A stretch of DNA of 36,569 bases from JALYRV01 sp036675475 (GCA_036675475.1 JAKFEY010000010.1:1-36569), one strand, 5' to 3'. Numbered from the stretch's first letter, positions 8,152 to 18,203 are shown. Notes: a model not told the origin generated them from the letters alone. Translations and numbers: made by a program.

Positions 8152-9908
8152 CGTTTGGCGCGCTTGGCGGGTGGGTCGTGGCGGCCATCGCGGCCGGCGT
8201 CGCCGCCGCGGTGACGGCGCTCTTCTTCATGAAGGTGCGGCATCCGCGCGTGCTCGTGCCGTCGCTGCTGTTGTGGCGCCGCGTGCTCGACGAGGACCGG
8301 CAGGTGTCGTTCTGGGAGCGCGTCCGCAAGGCCGTCTCCTACGCCCTCACGGTGCTGGTGCCGCTGCTCGTGGTGCTGGCGCTCGGCCGGCCCGAGCGGG
8401 GCGCGGAGGGCAGCGCCGGCGGCCCGCTCACGATTGTGATCGACTCGTCGGTCTCCATGCTGGCCGAGCGGCCGGACGGCCGCACGCGCTGGGAAGCGGC
8501 GCGCGATCGCGCCCTCGCGCTGGCCGGCGGTGACGCCGACGTCACCATCCTCACCACCGCCGACGGCATCGTCGGCGGCCCGACATCGGATCGCGAAGCG
8601 CTGCGGGTGGCGCTCAACGAGGTCGGGCCGGCAGAGCCTGGTCCGTTCCCACAGATCGCGCAGGGCTCCAGCCCCGCGAACACCATCTTCATTACCGATG
8701 GCGTGACGATGTATGACGTACCGCAGACGGTGCGCGTCGAGTCGGTGTTCGCGGCGGCCTCGAATGCGGCCATCACGGCGTTCGACGTGCGGCGCGACTG
8801 GCGCGAGCAGGGCCGCTATGAGGCCTACGTCGAAGTCGCGAACTTCTCGTCCGAGCCGCGCAACGTGACGCTGGCGGTGGACGTGGCCGGCACGCGCATG
8901 TTCGAGCGCGCCGTGGCGCTCAACGCCGACGAAATCGTGCGGCACTCGATGCCGCTCGCCGCCGGCGAAGGCGGCATCGTGCACGCCGCCCTGCTCAATG
9001 CGGGCGGCGACGATGCGGTGAAGCAGGATGATGAGGCGTTCGCGTGGGTGGCCTCGGCGCGGCCGTCGGTGCTGACCCTGGTGACGCGGCGCAATCCGCC
9101 GCTCGAAACGCTGCTGGGTTTCGACGGCACCGTCACGGTGCGGCGCATCGAGCCCGAGCAGTACTCGGCTGCCACGCAGGGCGTGGTGGTGTTCGATCGC
9201 TGGGCGCCTGAGCGGCCGGCGACGCAGCCGGCGCTCTACATCGCGCCGCCCGCGACGCCGTGGCTGCTCATGGCCGGGCCGGCGGAGCGATCGGCGGTGT
9301 GGGCGCGCGCGGACGAAACGCACGAGGCCGTGCGCGGCGTTGACGGGCGCACGCTGCGCTTCGACGAGGTCAACGCGTACGCGCTCGACGACTGGACGGT
9401 GCTTGCGCGCACGGCGAAAGACACGCCGCTCGTGGCGGTGCGCGAGCCGGGCGGCGTCGGGCAGGCGGTGTTCACGTTCGACCTGACGCGCGGCAACATC
9501 GCCAACGACCCTGCGTTCCCGGTGCTGATTGGCGACGTGCTGGAGTGGTTTGCGCGGACGTCGCCGGTGCGCGTGGAGCCGCCGGGCACGCTGCGGCTGC
9601 CCGCCGACGTCACGGCGATCAGGAAGGCCGCGGGGGGCTCGGTGGCCTTGCGCCGTGTGGGCGACGTCACGGTGGCGGACCTGCGCGAGCCGGGTGTGTA
9701 TCTCGCGGAGCGGCCGTCGGGCCAGGTCGCCATTGCCATCAACGCGGGGTCGCGCATCAGCTCGAACGTGCGGCAGTCGTCGCGCGGCGACGGCGAAAGC
9801 GGCGCGGCGCCGCGCTCGTCGGCGGGCCTGTGGATCTGGCTGGTGGCCGCTGCGCTCGTGCTGCTCGCGATCGAGTGGTACACCTGGCAGAGACGGGTCA
9901 CAGTCTGA
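8148..9908 (+). CDS. BatA-like VWA membrane protein
   Basis: This 586-residue membrane protein of the Bat/aerotolerance type has an N-terminal helix (about 5-28), a short segment with VRHPRVLVPSLLLWRRVL that matches the BatA N-terminal domain, a second helix (about 61-80), then a VWA domain opening TIVIDSSVSM with the metal-site DSSVS at 99-103. A long extracytoplasmic region follows, and the protein ends in a helix (WIWLVAAALVLLAIEW) plus a short basic tail. The frame is open further upstream, but the ATG at 8148 overlaps the DUF58 stop and gives the right N-terminus. The stop overlaps the next gene by TGATG. It probably works with MoxR and DUF58 in envelope stress or complex assembly, inferred from the conserved operon. 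Confidence 0.9.
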   Translation: MTFGALGGWVVAAIAAGVAAAVTALFFMKVRHPRVLVPSLLLWRRVLDEDRQVSFWERVRKAVSYALTVLVPLLVVLALGRPERGAEGSAGGPLTIVIDSSVSMLAERPDGRTRWEAARDRALALAGGDADVTILTTADGIVGGPTSDREALRVALNEVGPAEPGPFPQIAQGSSPANTIFITDGVTMYDVPQTVRVESVFAAASNAAITAFDVRRDWREQGRYEAYVEVANFSSEPRNVTLAVDVAGTRMFERAVALNADEIVRHSMPLAAGEGGIVHAALLNAGGDDAVKQDDEAFAWVASARPSVLTLVTRRNPPLETLLGFDGTVTVRRIEPEQYSAATQGVVVFDRWAPERPATQPALYIAPPATPWLLMAGPAERSAVWARADETHEAVRGVDGRTLRFDEVNAYALDDWTVLARTAKDTPLVAVREPGGVGQAVFTFDLTRGNIANDPAFPVLIGDVLEWFARTSPVRVEPPGTLRLPADVTAIRKAAGGSVALRRVGDVTVADLREPGVYLAERPSGQVAIAINAGSRISSNVRQSSRGDGESGAAPRSSAGLWIWLVAAALVLLAIEWYTWQRRVTV

Positions 9909-12481
9909 TGCTGACGTTCAGTCAACCGGCGTGGCTTCTCGCGATGGTTGTCCTGCTGCCGTACGTGTGGTGGGCGATGACGCGCGCGCGCACGAATTTC
10001 AACACGCGGCAGAAGCGCGTGCAGGCGGGCGTCCGCGCGCTGGTGCTCGCGCTGCTGGCGCTGGCGCTGGCGCAGCCGGTGGCGCATCGCTCGACCGATC
10101 GGCTCTCGATCGTCTATCTGGTTGACGCGTCGCACAGCATTTCGGCGGCGTCATTCGCGTCGGCTGCCGAGCGCATCTCCGCGATCAACGCGGAGCTGCA
10201 GCCCGATCACTTCCGCATCCTCGCCTTTGCGGGCGCCGTCGTGCCGCTCGCGGACCAGGCGGCCCTCGCCGCGCTCGAGCAGAACACCGAGGCCACCGGC
10301 CAGCTGCAGCGCGGCGAATCGGCGCTCGGCCCCGCCCTCGACGCGGCCCGCCGCGCGCTGCTGCCGGGCCACGCCTCGCGCATCGTCCTCTTCTCGGACG
10401 GCCACGCCACCGATGAGTCGACGCAGCTCGCGATTTCACGGCTCGCCGAAGACCGCATTCCGGTGCACACGTTCCCGTCCGCCGTCCGCAATCTGCGCGA
10501 CAGCTGGGTCGACGATGTGCGATTCGAGGCGGCGCCGGTGAAGGGCGAGCGGGCCGGCGTGATCGTGACCATGGGCGCGCAGGCCGAGACCTCCGGGCGG
10601 ATCGAGCTGCGGATTGACGGCGCCACGGTGGCGACCAAAGACATCAGCATGGCCGCCGGCATGGCGGACGTGCCGATGGACGTGACGTTCGACACGACCG
10701 GGCCACGGGTCGTGGAGGCCGTGTGGACGCCGATCGGATCGGCGGCCGATGCGCTGGCCGACAACAACGTGCGCCGCGCCGCGGCCAACGTCCTGCCGCC
10801 CACGCGCGTGTTGTACGTCGAGGGCCGGCCGGCGAGCGCCGGCTATCTGCGCAACGCGCTGACGCGCGAGGGTATGGATGTGACGCTCGCGAGCGCCGCG
10901 TCGCTGCCGGTGTCGCGACGCGCCTATCAGGCGTTCGACGCCGTCATCGTGAGCGACGTGGAGCGCCGGCAGATTTCCGACGCGCAGATGGGCGCGATCG
11001 AGGAGTGGGTGAGCGAGGACGGCGGCGGCTTCGTGATGGTGGGCGGCGAGTCGGTGTACGGCAAGGACGGCTACAACGATTCGATCCTCGAGAAGATCCT
11101 GCCGGTGACCTTCGAGATCAAGGACAAGCCGGAAGACGTCGCGGTCGTCATCGTGTTCGACAAGTCGTGGAGCATGGCCGGCCCGAAGATCGAGCTGTCG
11201 AAGGAAGCCGCGCGCGCCGCCGTCGACGTGCTCGCCGACAACCACAAGCTGGGCTTCGTCACCTTCAACCACCTGTTCGACTGGACGGTGAAGGTGATGG
11301 ACGTGGGCCCGAACCGCGAGCGTATCCACACCGCCATCCGCGCCATCGAGCCGAGCGGCCACACGATCATCTATCCCGCCATCGAGCAGGCCTACCTCGC
11401 GCTGAAGGATGTCGACTCGCGCGTGAAGCACGTCATCCTCATGTCGGACGGCCGCTCGTATGCCGATCAGTACGAGACGCTGGTCAAGAAGATGGTCGAC
11501 GAAAAGATGACCGTCTCGACGATTGCCGTGGGCACCGAAGCCGACCGCGAGCTGCTGCGCAACATCGCCGTGTGGGGCAAGGGGCGCAACTACGAAGTCG
11601 ACGATCCGCGCGAAGTGCCGCAGGTGTTCGTCAAGGAAACCGAGCAGAGCGCGCGGCCGGCGCTCAGCGAGAAGCCGTTCAAGCCGGCAGTCAACGACGC
11701 GACGCTGTTCGAGGGCGTGGATCTGCGCAATGCACCGGAGCTGACCGGGTACACGGGCACGAAGCTGAAGGACACGGCGATCGAGCTGCTGTCGACCGAC
11801 AAGGAAGAGCCGCTGCTGGCCACCTGGCCGTACGGCCTCGGCCGCACGGCCGTGTTCGCGTCGGACGCCAAGGACCGCTGGGCCGCGAACTGGATTTCGT
11901 GGCGCGGCTATGGCCCGTTCTGGACGCGCGTCGTCCGCGCCGTGCGCAGCCAGCCCGAGCCGCCCCTGCAGCTCACCGTCGACACCGAGCGCCGCCCGCA
12001 CGGCGTCGTGTCGGCCGCGCTGCGCCTCACGGCGCGCACGCCCGACGGCGGCTATCAGAACCTGCTGCGGCCCACGTTCGTGGTGCGCGGTGACAGGGGC
12101 GCCGAGCGCCGCGTCGACGCGCGGCAGATTGCGCCCGGCACGTACACCGCCGACGTCGTCCTCGACGGCGCCACCGGGTATTCAGTGGTCGCCGAGGGCC
12201 TCGAAGGAGAAGCCGCGCCGCCGTCGCTGCGCATCGCGGCCAACTATGCCGACGAGTATCGCTTCCGTCCGGCCGACGCGCGCACGCTGTCGGCCATGAG
12301 CGTCGCGACGGGCGGCCGCTACGAACCCGACGTGGACTCGCTCCGCGCCGGCGCCGGCGATCGCTCCACGGTGCCCACGCGCCTCTGGCCCGGCCTGCTC
12401 GTGCTCGCGCTGGCCGCGTATCTGCTCGATCTGTTCCTGCGCCGCGTGCGCATCTTCGAGCGCGAGGAATTCGCGGTCTAG
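9908..12481 (+). CDS. Large membrane protein with two VWA domains and a glutamine-amidotransferase-like domain
   Basis: This 857-residue protein has helices at about 8-24 and 42-57, then a first VWA domain (SIVYLVDASHSIS, metal-site DASHS at 73-77). Next comes a Rossmann-like GATase-type segment (RVLYVEGRPASAGYLRNALTREGMDV) without an obvious catalytic cysteine nucleophile motif, and a second VWA domain (VVIVFDKSWSMAG, DKSWS at 418-422). The protein ends with a helix and a basic tail. Such double-VWA proteins usually close MoxR operons in Acidobacteria and related phyla. The start is placed at 9908 because TGATG couples it to the preceding stop and yields a clean membrane N-terminus, although the frame is open far upstream. 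Confidence 0.9.
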   Translation: MLTFSQPAWLLAMVVLLPYVWWAMTRARTNFNTRQKRVQAGVRALVLALLALALAQPVAHRSTDRLSIVYLVDASHSISAASFASAAERISAINAELQPDHFRILAFAGAVVPLADQAALAALEQNTEATGQLQRGESALGPALDAARRALLPGHASRIVLFSDGHATDESTQLAISRLAEDRIPVHTFPSAVRNLRDSWVDDVRFEAAPVKGERAGVIVTMGAQAETSGRIELRIDGATVATKDISMAAGMADVPMDVTFDTTGPRVVEAVWTPIGSAADALADNNVRRAAANVLPPTRVLYVEGRPASAGYLRNALTREGMDVTLASAASLPVSRRAYQAFDAVIVSDVERRQISDAQMGAIEEWVSEDGGGFVMVGGESVYGKDGYNDSILEKILPVTFEIKDKPEDVAVVIVFDKSWSMAGPKIELSKEAARAAVDVLADNHKLGFVTFNHLFDWTVKVMDVGPNRERIHTAIRAIEPSGHTIIYPAIEQAYLALKDVDSRVKHVILMSDGRSYADQYETLVKKMVDEKMTVSTIAVGTEADRELLRNIAVWGKGRNYEVDDPREVPQVFVKETEQSARPALSEKPFKPAVNDATLFEGVDLRNAPELTGYTGTKLKDTAIELLSTDKEEPLLATWPYGLGRTAVFASDAKDRWAANWISWRGYGPFWTRVVRAVRSQPEPPLQLTVDTERRPHGVVSAALRLTARTPDGGYQNLLRPTFVVRGDRGAERRVDARQIAPGTYTADVVLDGATGYSVVAEGLEGEAAPPSLRIAANYADEYRFRPADARTLSAMSVATGGRYEPDVDSLRAGAGDRSTVPTRLWPGLLVLALAAYLLDLFLRRVRIFEREEFAV

Positions 12482-12504
12482 CCGCAGTCATTCAATTTCC
12501 GCTT

Positions 12505-12526
12505 GCATCGTCGCCGACGACGATGC
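12505..12526. terminator. Perfect 9-bp hairpin after the MoxR operon
   Basis: GCATCGTCG (12505-12513) pairs perfectly with CGACGATGC (12518-12526) across the loop CCGA, 24 nt after the last stop of the operon. There is no T run, so it is either a factor-dependent or processing hairpin, or part of the leader of the next gene. A further CATCGTCGTCATG follows. Confidence 0.4.
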
Positions 12527-12599
12527 CATCGTCGTCATGAGGCCGGACATCGGACACGTGAGGCATGAGATGCTCCGCCCTGTACGAAAGGACCCCGCC

Positions 12600-12884
12600 A
12601 TGAACGACGACGCCGAGCGCTTCGCGCGCAGACTCGTCGAAGAGACGTCGAAGCTGCAGGTCGAGATCGGGGCAGCCGAAGGGCGATCGCGCGTGGAGCT
12701 CGCGGGCGTCGAACTACGTCTGACGGACCGCATCGCGCAATCGGAAGGCACGCTCCGGCAGGCGATCGGAAGCCTCGAGGTCCGCATGGAGAAGCGGATG
12801 GGCGATCTCCTCAAGTGGACGTTTGCGTTCTGGGTGGGTCAGGTCATCGCGATGACCGCGATCATGAACGCTCTTCTGCGCTGA
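12600..12884 (+). CDS. Small coiled-coil membrane protein
   Basis: This 94-residue protein begins MNDDAERFARRLVEETSKL, continues with a charged helix of heptad character (VELRLTDRIAQSEGTLRQAIGSLEVRMEKRMGD) and ends in one membrane helix (LLKWTFAFWVGQVIAMTAIM). The plan resembles DUF1640/CCDC90-like single-span coiled-coil proteins, but I would not assign a family. The ATG at 12600 is preceded by AAGGA at good spacing and by a tyrosine-less, non-conserved upstream extension, so I prefer it to the ATG at 12537. The distance to the following peptidase gene is 77 bp. The function is unknown. Confidence 0.75.
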   Translation: MNDDAERFARRLVEETSKLQVEIGAAEGRSRVELAGVELRLTDRIAQSEGTLRQAIGSLEVRMEKRMGDLLKWTFAFWVGQVIAMTAIMNALLR

Positions 12885-12961
12885 GACCGGCCTGTGGCCG
12901 GGCTTCTACCCAGGCAGGCGTCCGGTCAGGTCCGGCGGCAACCGGCGTTATGCTGGAGATT

Positions 12962-15025
12962 ATGACCGCCATGCGACGCCTCCTCGTCCTCCTCATCCTT
13001 TCACTGGCCGTAGCCTGCTCCCACGCCACCTCGTCGGCTCCGCCTGCTGCCGCGCCTGCGCCGCCGGCCGCGACCCCGCCGGCCGCGACTCCGGCGACGC
13101 CGCCCGCCGATCGCAAATATCTGCTCGAGCGCGTCGGCGAGGCCGCCGTCGTTCAGCTCTATGCCGACGGCTTTTCGGCGCTGCCGCTGAAAGAGAAGAC
13201 GCTGATCTGGCACTTGTATCAGGCGGCGGTGGCCGGCCGCGACATCTACATCGATCAGAAGCACGAGAACGCGCTCGAAATGCGGTCGGTCATCGAGGGG
13301 ATCGTGGCGCATCCGCAGGGCGTCGACCCTGCGGCGCTTGGCGAAATCCAGCGCTACACGAAGCTGTTCTGGATCAACAACGGCCCCTACAACAACCTCA
13401 CCGCCCGGAAGTTCGTGCTCACGGTGACGCCGGCCGCGTTTGCGGCCGCCGCGCAGAAAGCCGCGGCCAACGGCGCGACGTTCGCGACGCGCGCGGGTGA
13501 ATCGGTCGACGCGATGCTCGCGCGGCTGCAGCCGATGTTCTTCGACCCGGCCTTCGATCCGATCGTCACCAACAAGAATCCCGGACCGGGCAAGGACATC
13601 CTGCTGGCCAGCGCCAACAACCTGTACGACGGCGTGTCGATGAAGGATCTCGAGGGCTTCACGGAGCGCTACGGCCTGAACTCGCGGCTGGTGAAGCGCA
13701 ACGGCGCGCTGGTCGAGGAGGTCTATCGCATCAACGGCCGCTACGCGCCGCAGATTGCCGCCATCGTGAAACATCTCGAGGCCGCGCAGCCGTTTGCCAC
13801 CCCGCCCATGGCGAAGGCGCTCGCGGCGCTGGTGCAGTTCTATCGGTCCGGCGAGGAGGCCGATCGCAAGGCATACGACATCGCGTGGGTGCAGGACAAC
13901 GCCTCGCCGGTGGACACCATCAACGGCTTCATCGAGGTCTACATGGATCCCCGCGGCATCAAGGGCTCGTGGGAAGGGATCGTGTTCTATGTGAACCAGG
14001 AGAAGACCGCGCGCATCAAGACGATTGCGGCCAACGCCCAGTGGTTCGAAGACCGCATGCCGTGGGATCCGAAGTACCGCAAGCCGAACGTGCAGGGCAT
14101 CGTCGCCAACGCCATCGACGTCGTCGTCGAAACGGGCGACTCGGGCCCGGTCACGCCGATTGGCATCAACCTGCCAAACGATCAGGAGATTCGCGAGACG
14201 TACGGCAGCAAGTCGGTGGCGCTCTCGAACGTCGTCGAGGCGTACAACGAGTCGTCGCCCGGCGGCATGCGCAGCGAGTTCTCGTGGACGCCGGAAGAGG
14301 CCGCACGCGCCGAGAAGTTCGCGGAGCTCGGCTCGTCGCTGACCACCGACATGCACGAGGTGATCGGCCATGCGTCGGGGCGCCAGGCGAGCACGCTCAC
14401 GGCGTCGCCGCAGGAACTGATCAAGGAACAGTTTTCCGCGCTCGAGGAAGGCCGCGCCGATCTCATCGGCCTGTATTTCCTCGCCGATCCGAAGCTGGTG
14501 GAGCTCGGCATCATCCCAGCGGCCGATCACGCCGACATCGTGCGCGCCGAGTACGAGAGCTACACCCGCAACGCGCTGGTGCAGCTGCGCCGCATCCGCG
14601 AAGGCACGCAGATCGAGGAAGACCACATGCGCAACCGCCAGATGATCGTCCGCTGGCTGATGGACAACACCAAGGCGATCGAGCGGCGCACCCGCGACGG
14701 CAAGACGTACTACGTGATGGTGGATCCCGTGGCGTTCCGTGAAGGCGTCGGCCGGCTGCTGGCGCAGGTGCAGCGGATCAAGTCGGAGGGAGACTACGCC
14801 GCCGCGAAGGCGCTGTTCGAGGAGTACGGCGTGCACTTCGACGCGAAGCTGCGCGACGAGGTCGTGAAGCGCGTCGACGCGCTCAACCTGCCGTCCTACA
14901 CCGGCTTCGTGATGCCGAAGCTGACGCCGGTGATGGGCCCCGACGGCCGCATCACCGACGTCACGATTTCATACCCGATGGATCTGACCACGCAGATGCT
15001 CGAGTATTCCGGAGTCAGGCGTTAG
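12962..15025 (+). CDS. M49 family dipeptidyl-peptidase III-like metallopeptidase, lipoprotein
   Basis: This 687-residue zinc peptidase has the M49 motif HEVIGH at residues 465-470 (two histidine ligands and the catalytic glutamate) and, 25 residues later, EEGRAD at 495-500, equivalent to EECRAE, whose second glutamate is the third zinc ligand. DPP III removes dipeptides from oligopeptide N-termini. The N-terminus MTAMRRLLVLLILSLAVACSHA is a lipoprotein signal with a cysteine lipobox (AVAC), so the enzyme should be anchored outside the cytoplasm, unlike the cytosolic eukaryotic form. A Pro/Ala-rich linker follows. The ATG at 12962 is chosen because GGAG lies 4 nt upstream; 12950 and 12971 are alternatives. 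The stop TAG overlaps the convergent Asp-box gene by four bases. Confidence 0.93.
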   Translation: MTAMRRLLVLLILSLAVACSHATSSAPPAAAPAPPAATPPAATPATPPADRKYLLERVGEAAVVQLYADGFSALPLKEKTLIWHLYQAAVAGRDIYIDQKHENALEMRSVIEGIVAHPQGVDPAALGEIQRYTKLFWINNGPYNNLTARKFVLTVTPAAFAAAAQKAAANGATFATRAGESVDAMLARLQPMFFDPAFDPIVTNKNPGPGKDILLASANNLYDGVSMKDLEGFTERYGLNSRLVKRNGALVEEVYRINGRYAPQIAAIVKHLEAAQPFATPPMAKALAALVQFYRSGEEADRKAYDIAWVQDNASPVDTINGFIEVYMDPRGIKGSWEGIVFYVNQEKTARIKTIAANAQWFEDRMPWDPKYRKPNVQGIVANAIDVVVETGDSGPVTPIGINLPNDQEIRETYGSKSVALSNVVEAYNESSPGGMRSEFSWTPEEAARAEKFAELGSSLTTDMHEVIGHASGRQASTLTASPQELIKEQFSALEEGRADLIGLYFLADPKLVELGIIPAADHADIVRAEYESYTRNALVQLRRIREGTQIEEDHMRNRQMIVRWLMDNTKAIERRTRDGKTYYVMVDPVAFREGVGRLLAQVQRIKSEGDYAAAKALFEEYGVHFDAKLRDEVVKRVDALNLPSYTGFVMPKLTPVMGPDGRITDVTISYPMDLTTQMLEYSGVRR

Positions 15026-18000
15026 CGTCCGCCTCCAGGTGCCGGCAGCACGACCTTCGGGAAGTCCGCCAGCATCTTGTTGAGCGACGCGATCGACGTG
15101 TCGACGATGCGCGCGAGGTCGCGGGCGCGCTCGGCCTGTTCGCCTTCGAGCTCGGCGAGGGCGGTGAGCAGACCGGTCGTCGGCTTTGCCTGCGCGCCGG
15201 TGATGTCGCCCATCACCGAGCGCACCTGCTCGACCAGGCGCGGATAGTCGCGGTAGTTCATGGCGCCCACCGGACGCTGCACCTTGTTGCGCAGGTCGCG
15301 CAGCTGCGAGAGCGCCGTGCCCGTGGACTCGAGCACCTGCGCCAGGTTCGGCGGATTGGCGCGCTTGACCTGCGCTTCCACCGCTTCGACCTGCTGCGTG
15401 AGATCGTCCACCGTCACCGCCAGCCGCTGCACGGCCGTCGACAGGTCGCGCGCCTTGCGCGCCGCGTCGTACTGCGCCTGATAGTCGGCGAGCGACAGGT
15501 TCACGTCGGGATCGCCGCGCAGCTCGAAGTCGCTCGACCCCGTGGCCGAGCCCGACGCCACCGTCGCGCGGTATTTGCCGGGCAGGGCCGGCAGTCCCCC
15601 GCCGCCACGGCCGCCGCGCCCGCGTCCGCCCGCCGGCGCGCCCACAGCCTGCGGCGCCGCCCACGACATGTTCCACGCGGCGCGGTTGATTCCCTTGAGG
15701 CCGCGATGCGTGATGCGGTTGACCACGGCGCCTGACGCGTCGGTGATGGTGATCGTCACCGGCTGGCGCGCATCGTCAGCGAGCCAGAAGTTGATCAGCG
15801 CGCCGTCCTGCGGGTTGTCCCCCTGCCACGTGCTGGATCCCAGGTTCGAATCCTTGTTCCAGTTTTCCCAGCGCGTCGCGCGCCGGACCGGGAACACCGT
15901 CAGCGGGCTCGACATTGCCTTCGCGAGGCCCTGAATGGGCGCGATGTCGTCGAGAATCCAGGCGCCGCGGCCGTGCGTGCCGATGATCAGATCGTTGTCG
16001 CGCGGGTGCACCTTGATGTCGCGCACCGACACGCGCGGCAGGTTCAGGCGCAGGTCGTGCCACGACTTGCCGCCGTCCACGCTCAGCTGAATGCCGCGCT
16101 CCATGCCCGCATAGAGCACGTCGGGATTCTTCGGATCCTCGCGCACGACGATGACGTAGTCGTCCTTCGGCAGGCCGGCCGCGATGTCGACGCACGTCGC
16201 GCCGTAATCGTCGCAGCGCCACGCGTGCGGCGTGAAGTCGTCGAGCCGGTGCTGGTCGACGATGACGTAGGCGCGCCCGTTGACGTGATGCGAGGCGTCG
16301 ATCTTGCCGACCCACGACTCCTTCGGGAAGCCGGGGATGTTGGCGTTGATCTTCGTCCAGGAGCCGCCGTCGTTGCGCGTCACCTGCACGTTGCCATCGT
16401 CAGTGCCGACCCAGATGACGCCTTTCTCCTTCGGCGACTCGGCGATTGTCAGAATCGTGGCGTGGAACTCCGCCGCGGTGTTGTCGTTGTAGATTTCGCC
16501 GCCCGAGTCGAGCAGCTTGTGCTTCTCGGCGTTGGTGAGATCGGGGCTGATGATGTCCCACGTGTAGAACTCGTCGCGGCTGCGGAACAGCACGTTGCCG
16601 CCCCAGTAGGTGACGTTCGGATCGTGGGGCGAGATGTGAATCGGCGCGTTCCAGTTGAAGCGGTATTTCGCCTGGAACATGCCCTGGCCCTGCGAGCCGA
16701 TCATGCGGGGATAGGGCGGGATGCTGCGCGCGCGGCCCGTCTTCGTGTCGGTGACGTTGAAATAGCCGCCCTGCGAATTGGAATACACGATGTGCGGCTT
16801 GCCGGGCACGGGCACGGCGTAGAAGCCGTCGCCGCCGCTGACCGTGAACCAGTCGTCGGTGAGGATCGCGCCGGCCTTGCTGCGGCTCGGGCCGCACCAG
16901 TTGCCGTTGTCCTGCAGGCCGCCGCACACGTAGTACGGATCCTGATCGTCGTAGAAGATCTGGTAGAACTGCGACAGGACGACGTTCCTGAAGATGTGGT
17001 ACGTCTGGCCGCCGTCGTAGCTCACCTGATAGCCGCCGTCCGATCCGCTCAGCACGCGGTCGCTGTCTTCGGGATCGATCCAGAGCGCCTGATGATCGCC
17101 GTGCGTGCCGCCCGCGGTGCGCACGAACGTGCGGCCGCCGTCGGTGGATTTCGACTGGCCGCCCGACAGCGTGAAGACGGTGTTCTCGTCGGTCGGATCC
17201 ACGTAGACGTCCGAGTAGTAGAACGGCCGGAAGTTCAGATTCCGGTCGTCGTTCACCATCCGCCAGGTCTCGCCGTAGTCATCCGAACGGAACAGCGTGC
17301 CGGCCTTCGGGTATTCCGTGATCAGATACACGACGCGCGGATTGCTCTGCGCGACGGCGACCCCGATGCGCGCCATCGGTTCGTTCGGCGTGGTCGTGAT
17401 CTTCTTCCACGTCTCGCCCATGTCGCGGCTCACATACAGCGCCGTCTCCTTGCCGCCGTCATCGAACCGCCACGGCTGGCGCCGGAACGTCCACATGCCC
17501 GCGTAGACGTTGCGCGGGTTGGACAGATCGAGCGAGATGTCCGAGCAGCCCGTGTCGTTGTTGATGAACAGCACCTTCTTCCACGTCTTGCCGCCGTCCA
17601 CCGTCTTGAACACGCCGCGCTCCGGATTGGCGCCCCATTCGTGTCCCATGCCGCAGACCAGCGCCACATCGGGATCGGAGGGGTGCACGACGATGCGCTT
17701 GATGCGCTCGGTTTTGTCGAGGCCGAGATGGGTCCAGGTGATGCCGCCGTCGGTGGAGCGGTACACGCCGTTGCCGTAGCTCACCGAGTTGCGCGGGTCG
17801 CCTTCGCCCGAGCCGAGCCAGACCACGTTGTGATCGGACGGCGCCAGGGCCAGCGCGCCAACCGAGTAGACCGGATAGTCCTCGAACACGCCGTCGAACG
17901 TGGTGCCGCCGTTGGTTGTCTTCCAGACGCCGCCGTCGGCGCCCGCCACCCAGAAGGTTTTCGGGTCGCCCGGCACGCCGAGAATGGCCGTGACGCGGCC

Positions 18001-18195
18001 GCCCATGTTCGCGGGCCCGATGGAGCGCCAGCTCAGGCCGGCCAGGGCATCGGTGACGGCATCGCCCGTCGACGCGCGCCGCGCAGGCGCCTGCTGGCCG
18101 GGCGCCTGTTCGGCAGCCGGCGGACGGGCGGCATCAATGCTGGTAACGAGGATGGCGAGTAGAAGAAAGGGAAGCAGGGAACGGACGACACGCAT
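15022..18195 (-). CDS. Secreted Asp-box (BNR/sortilin-type beta-propeller) protein, copy 1
   Basis: This 1057-residue exported protein has an N-terminal signal (MRVVRSLLPFLLLAILVTSIDA), then about ten Asp-box repeats of the form S-x-D-x-G-x-T-W (for example STDGGITW, TVDGGKTW, SDDYGETW, SVDGGKSW), implying one or two beta-propellers like the VPS10/sortilin ectodomain. Family hallmarks shared with copies 2 and 3 are SWRSIGPANMGGRV near the start, CGGLQDNGNWCGPS in the middle and THGRGAWILDDIAP at the end of the propeller. A beta-rich domain with an Arg/Gly-rich loop and a helical C-terminus follow. I chose ATG 18195 over TTG 18198 because GGAGGAG lies 8 nt upstream. Asp-boxes are found in sialidases, but no sialidase catalytic set is seen, so no enzyme activity is claimed. 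Confidence 0.9.
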   Translation of the reverse strand: MRVVRSLLPFLLLAILVTSIDAARPPAAEQAPGQQAPARRASTGDAVTDALAGLSWRSIGPANMGGRVTAILGVPGDPKTFWVAGADGGVWKTTNGGTTFDGVFEDYPVYSVGALALAPSDHNVVWLGSGEGDPRNSVSYGNGVYRSTDGGITWTHLGLDKTERIKRIVVHPSDPDVALVCGMGHEWGANPERGVFKTVDGGKTWKKVLFINNDTGCSDISLDLSNPRNVYAGMWTFRRQPWRFDDGGKETALYVSRDMGETWKKITTTPNEPMARIGVAVAQSNPRVVYLITEYPKAGTLFRSDDYGETWRMVNDDRNLNFRPFYYSDVYVDPTDENTVFTLSGGQSKSTDGGRTFVRTAGGTHGDHQALWIDPEDSDRVLSGSDGGYQVSYDGGQTYHIFRNVVLSQFYQIFYDDQDPYYVCGGLQDNGNWCGPSRSKAGAILTDDWFTVSGGDGFYAVPVPGKPHIVYSNSQGGYFNVTDTKTGRARSIPPYPRMIGSQGQGMFQAKYRFNWNAPIHISPHDPNVTYWGGNVLFRSRDEFYTWDIISPDLTNAEKHKLLDSGGEIYNDNTAAEFHATILTIAESPKEKGVIWVGTDDGNVQVTRNDGGSWTKINANIPGFPKESWVGKIDASHHVNGRAYVIVDQHRLDDFTPHAWRCDDYGATCVDIAAGLPKDDYVIVVREDPKNPDVLYAGMERGIQLSVDGGKSWHDLRLNLPRVSVRDIKVHPRDNDLIIGTHGRGAWILDDIAPIQGLAKAMSSPLTVFPVRRATRWENWNKDSNLGSSTWQGDNPQDGALINFWLADDARQPVTITITDASGAVVNRITHRGLKGINRAAWNMSWAAPQAVGAPAGGRGRGGRGGGGLPALPGKYRATVASGSATGSSDFELRGDPDVNLSLADYQAQYDAARKARDLSTAVQRLAVTVDDLTQQVEAVEAQVKRANPPNLAQVLESTGTALSQLRDLRNKVQRPVGAMNYRDYPRLVEQVRSVMGDITGAQAKPTTGLLTALAELEGEQAERARDLARIVDTSIASLNKMLADFPKVVLPAPGGGR

Positions 18196-18203
18196 CAAAT
18201 GGT

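Noticed and set aside
15022..18195. Sialidase or other glycosyl hydrolase activity for the Asp-box proteins
   Set aside because: Asp-boxes are structural. I could not find the sialidase arginine triad or an FRIP-type motif, so only the fold is claimed.
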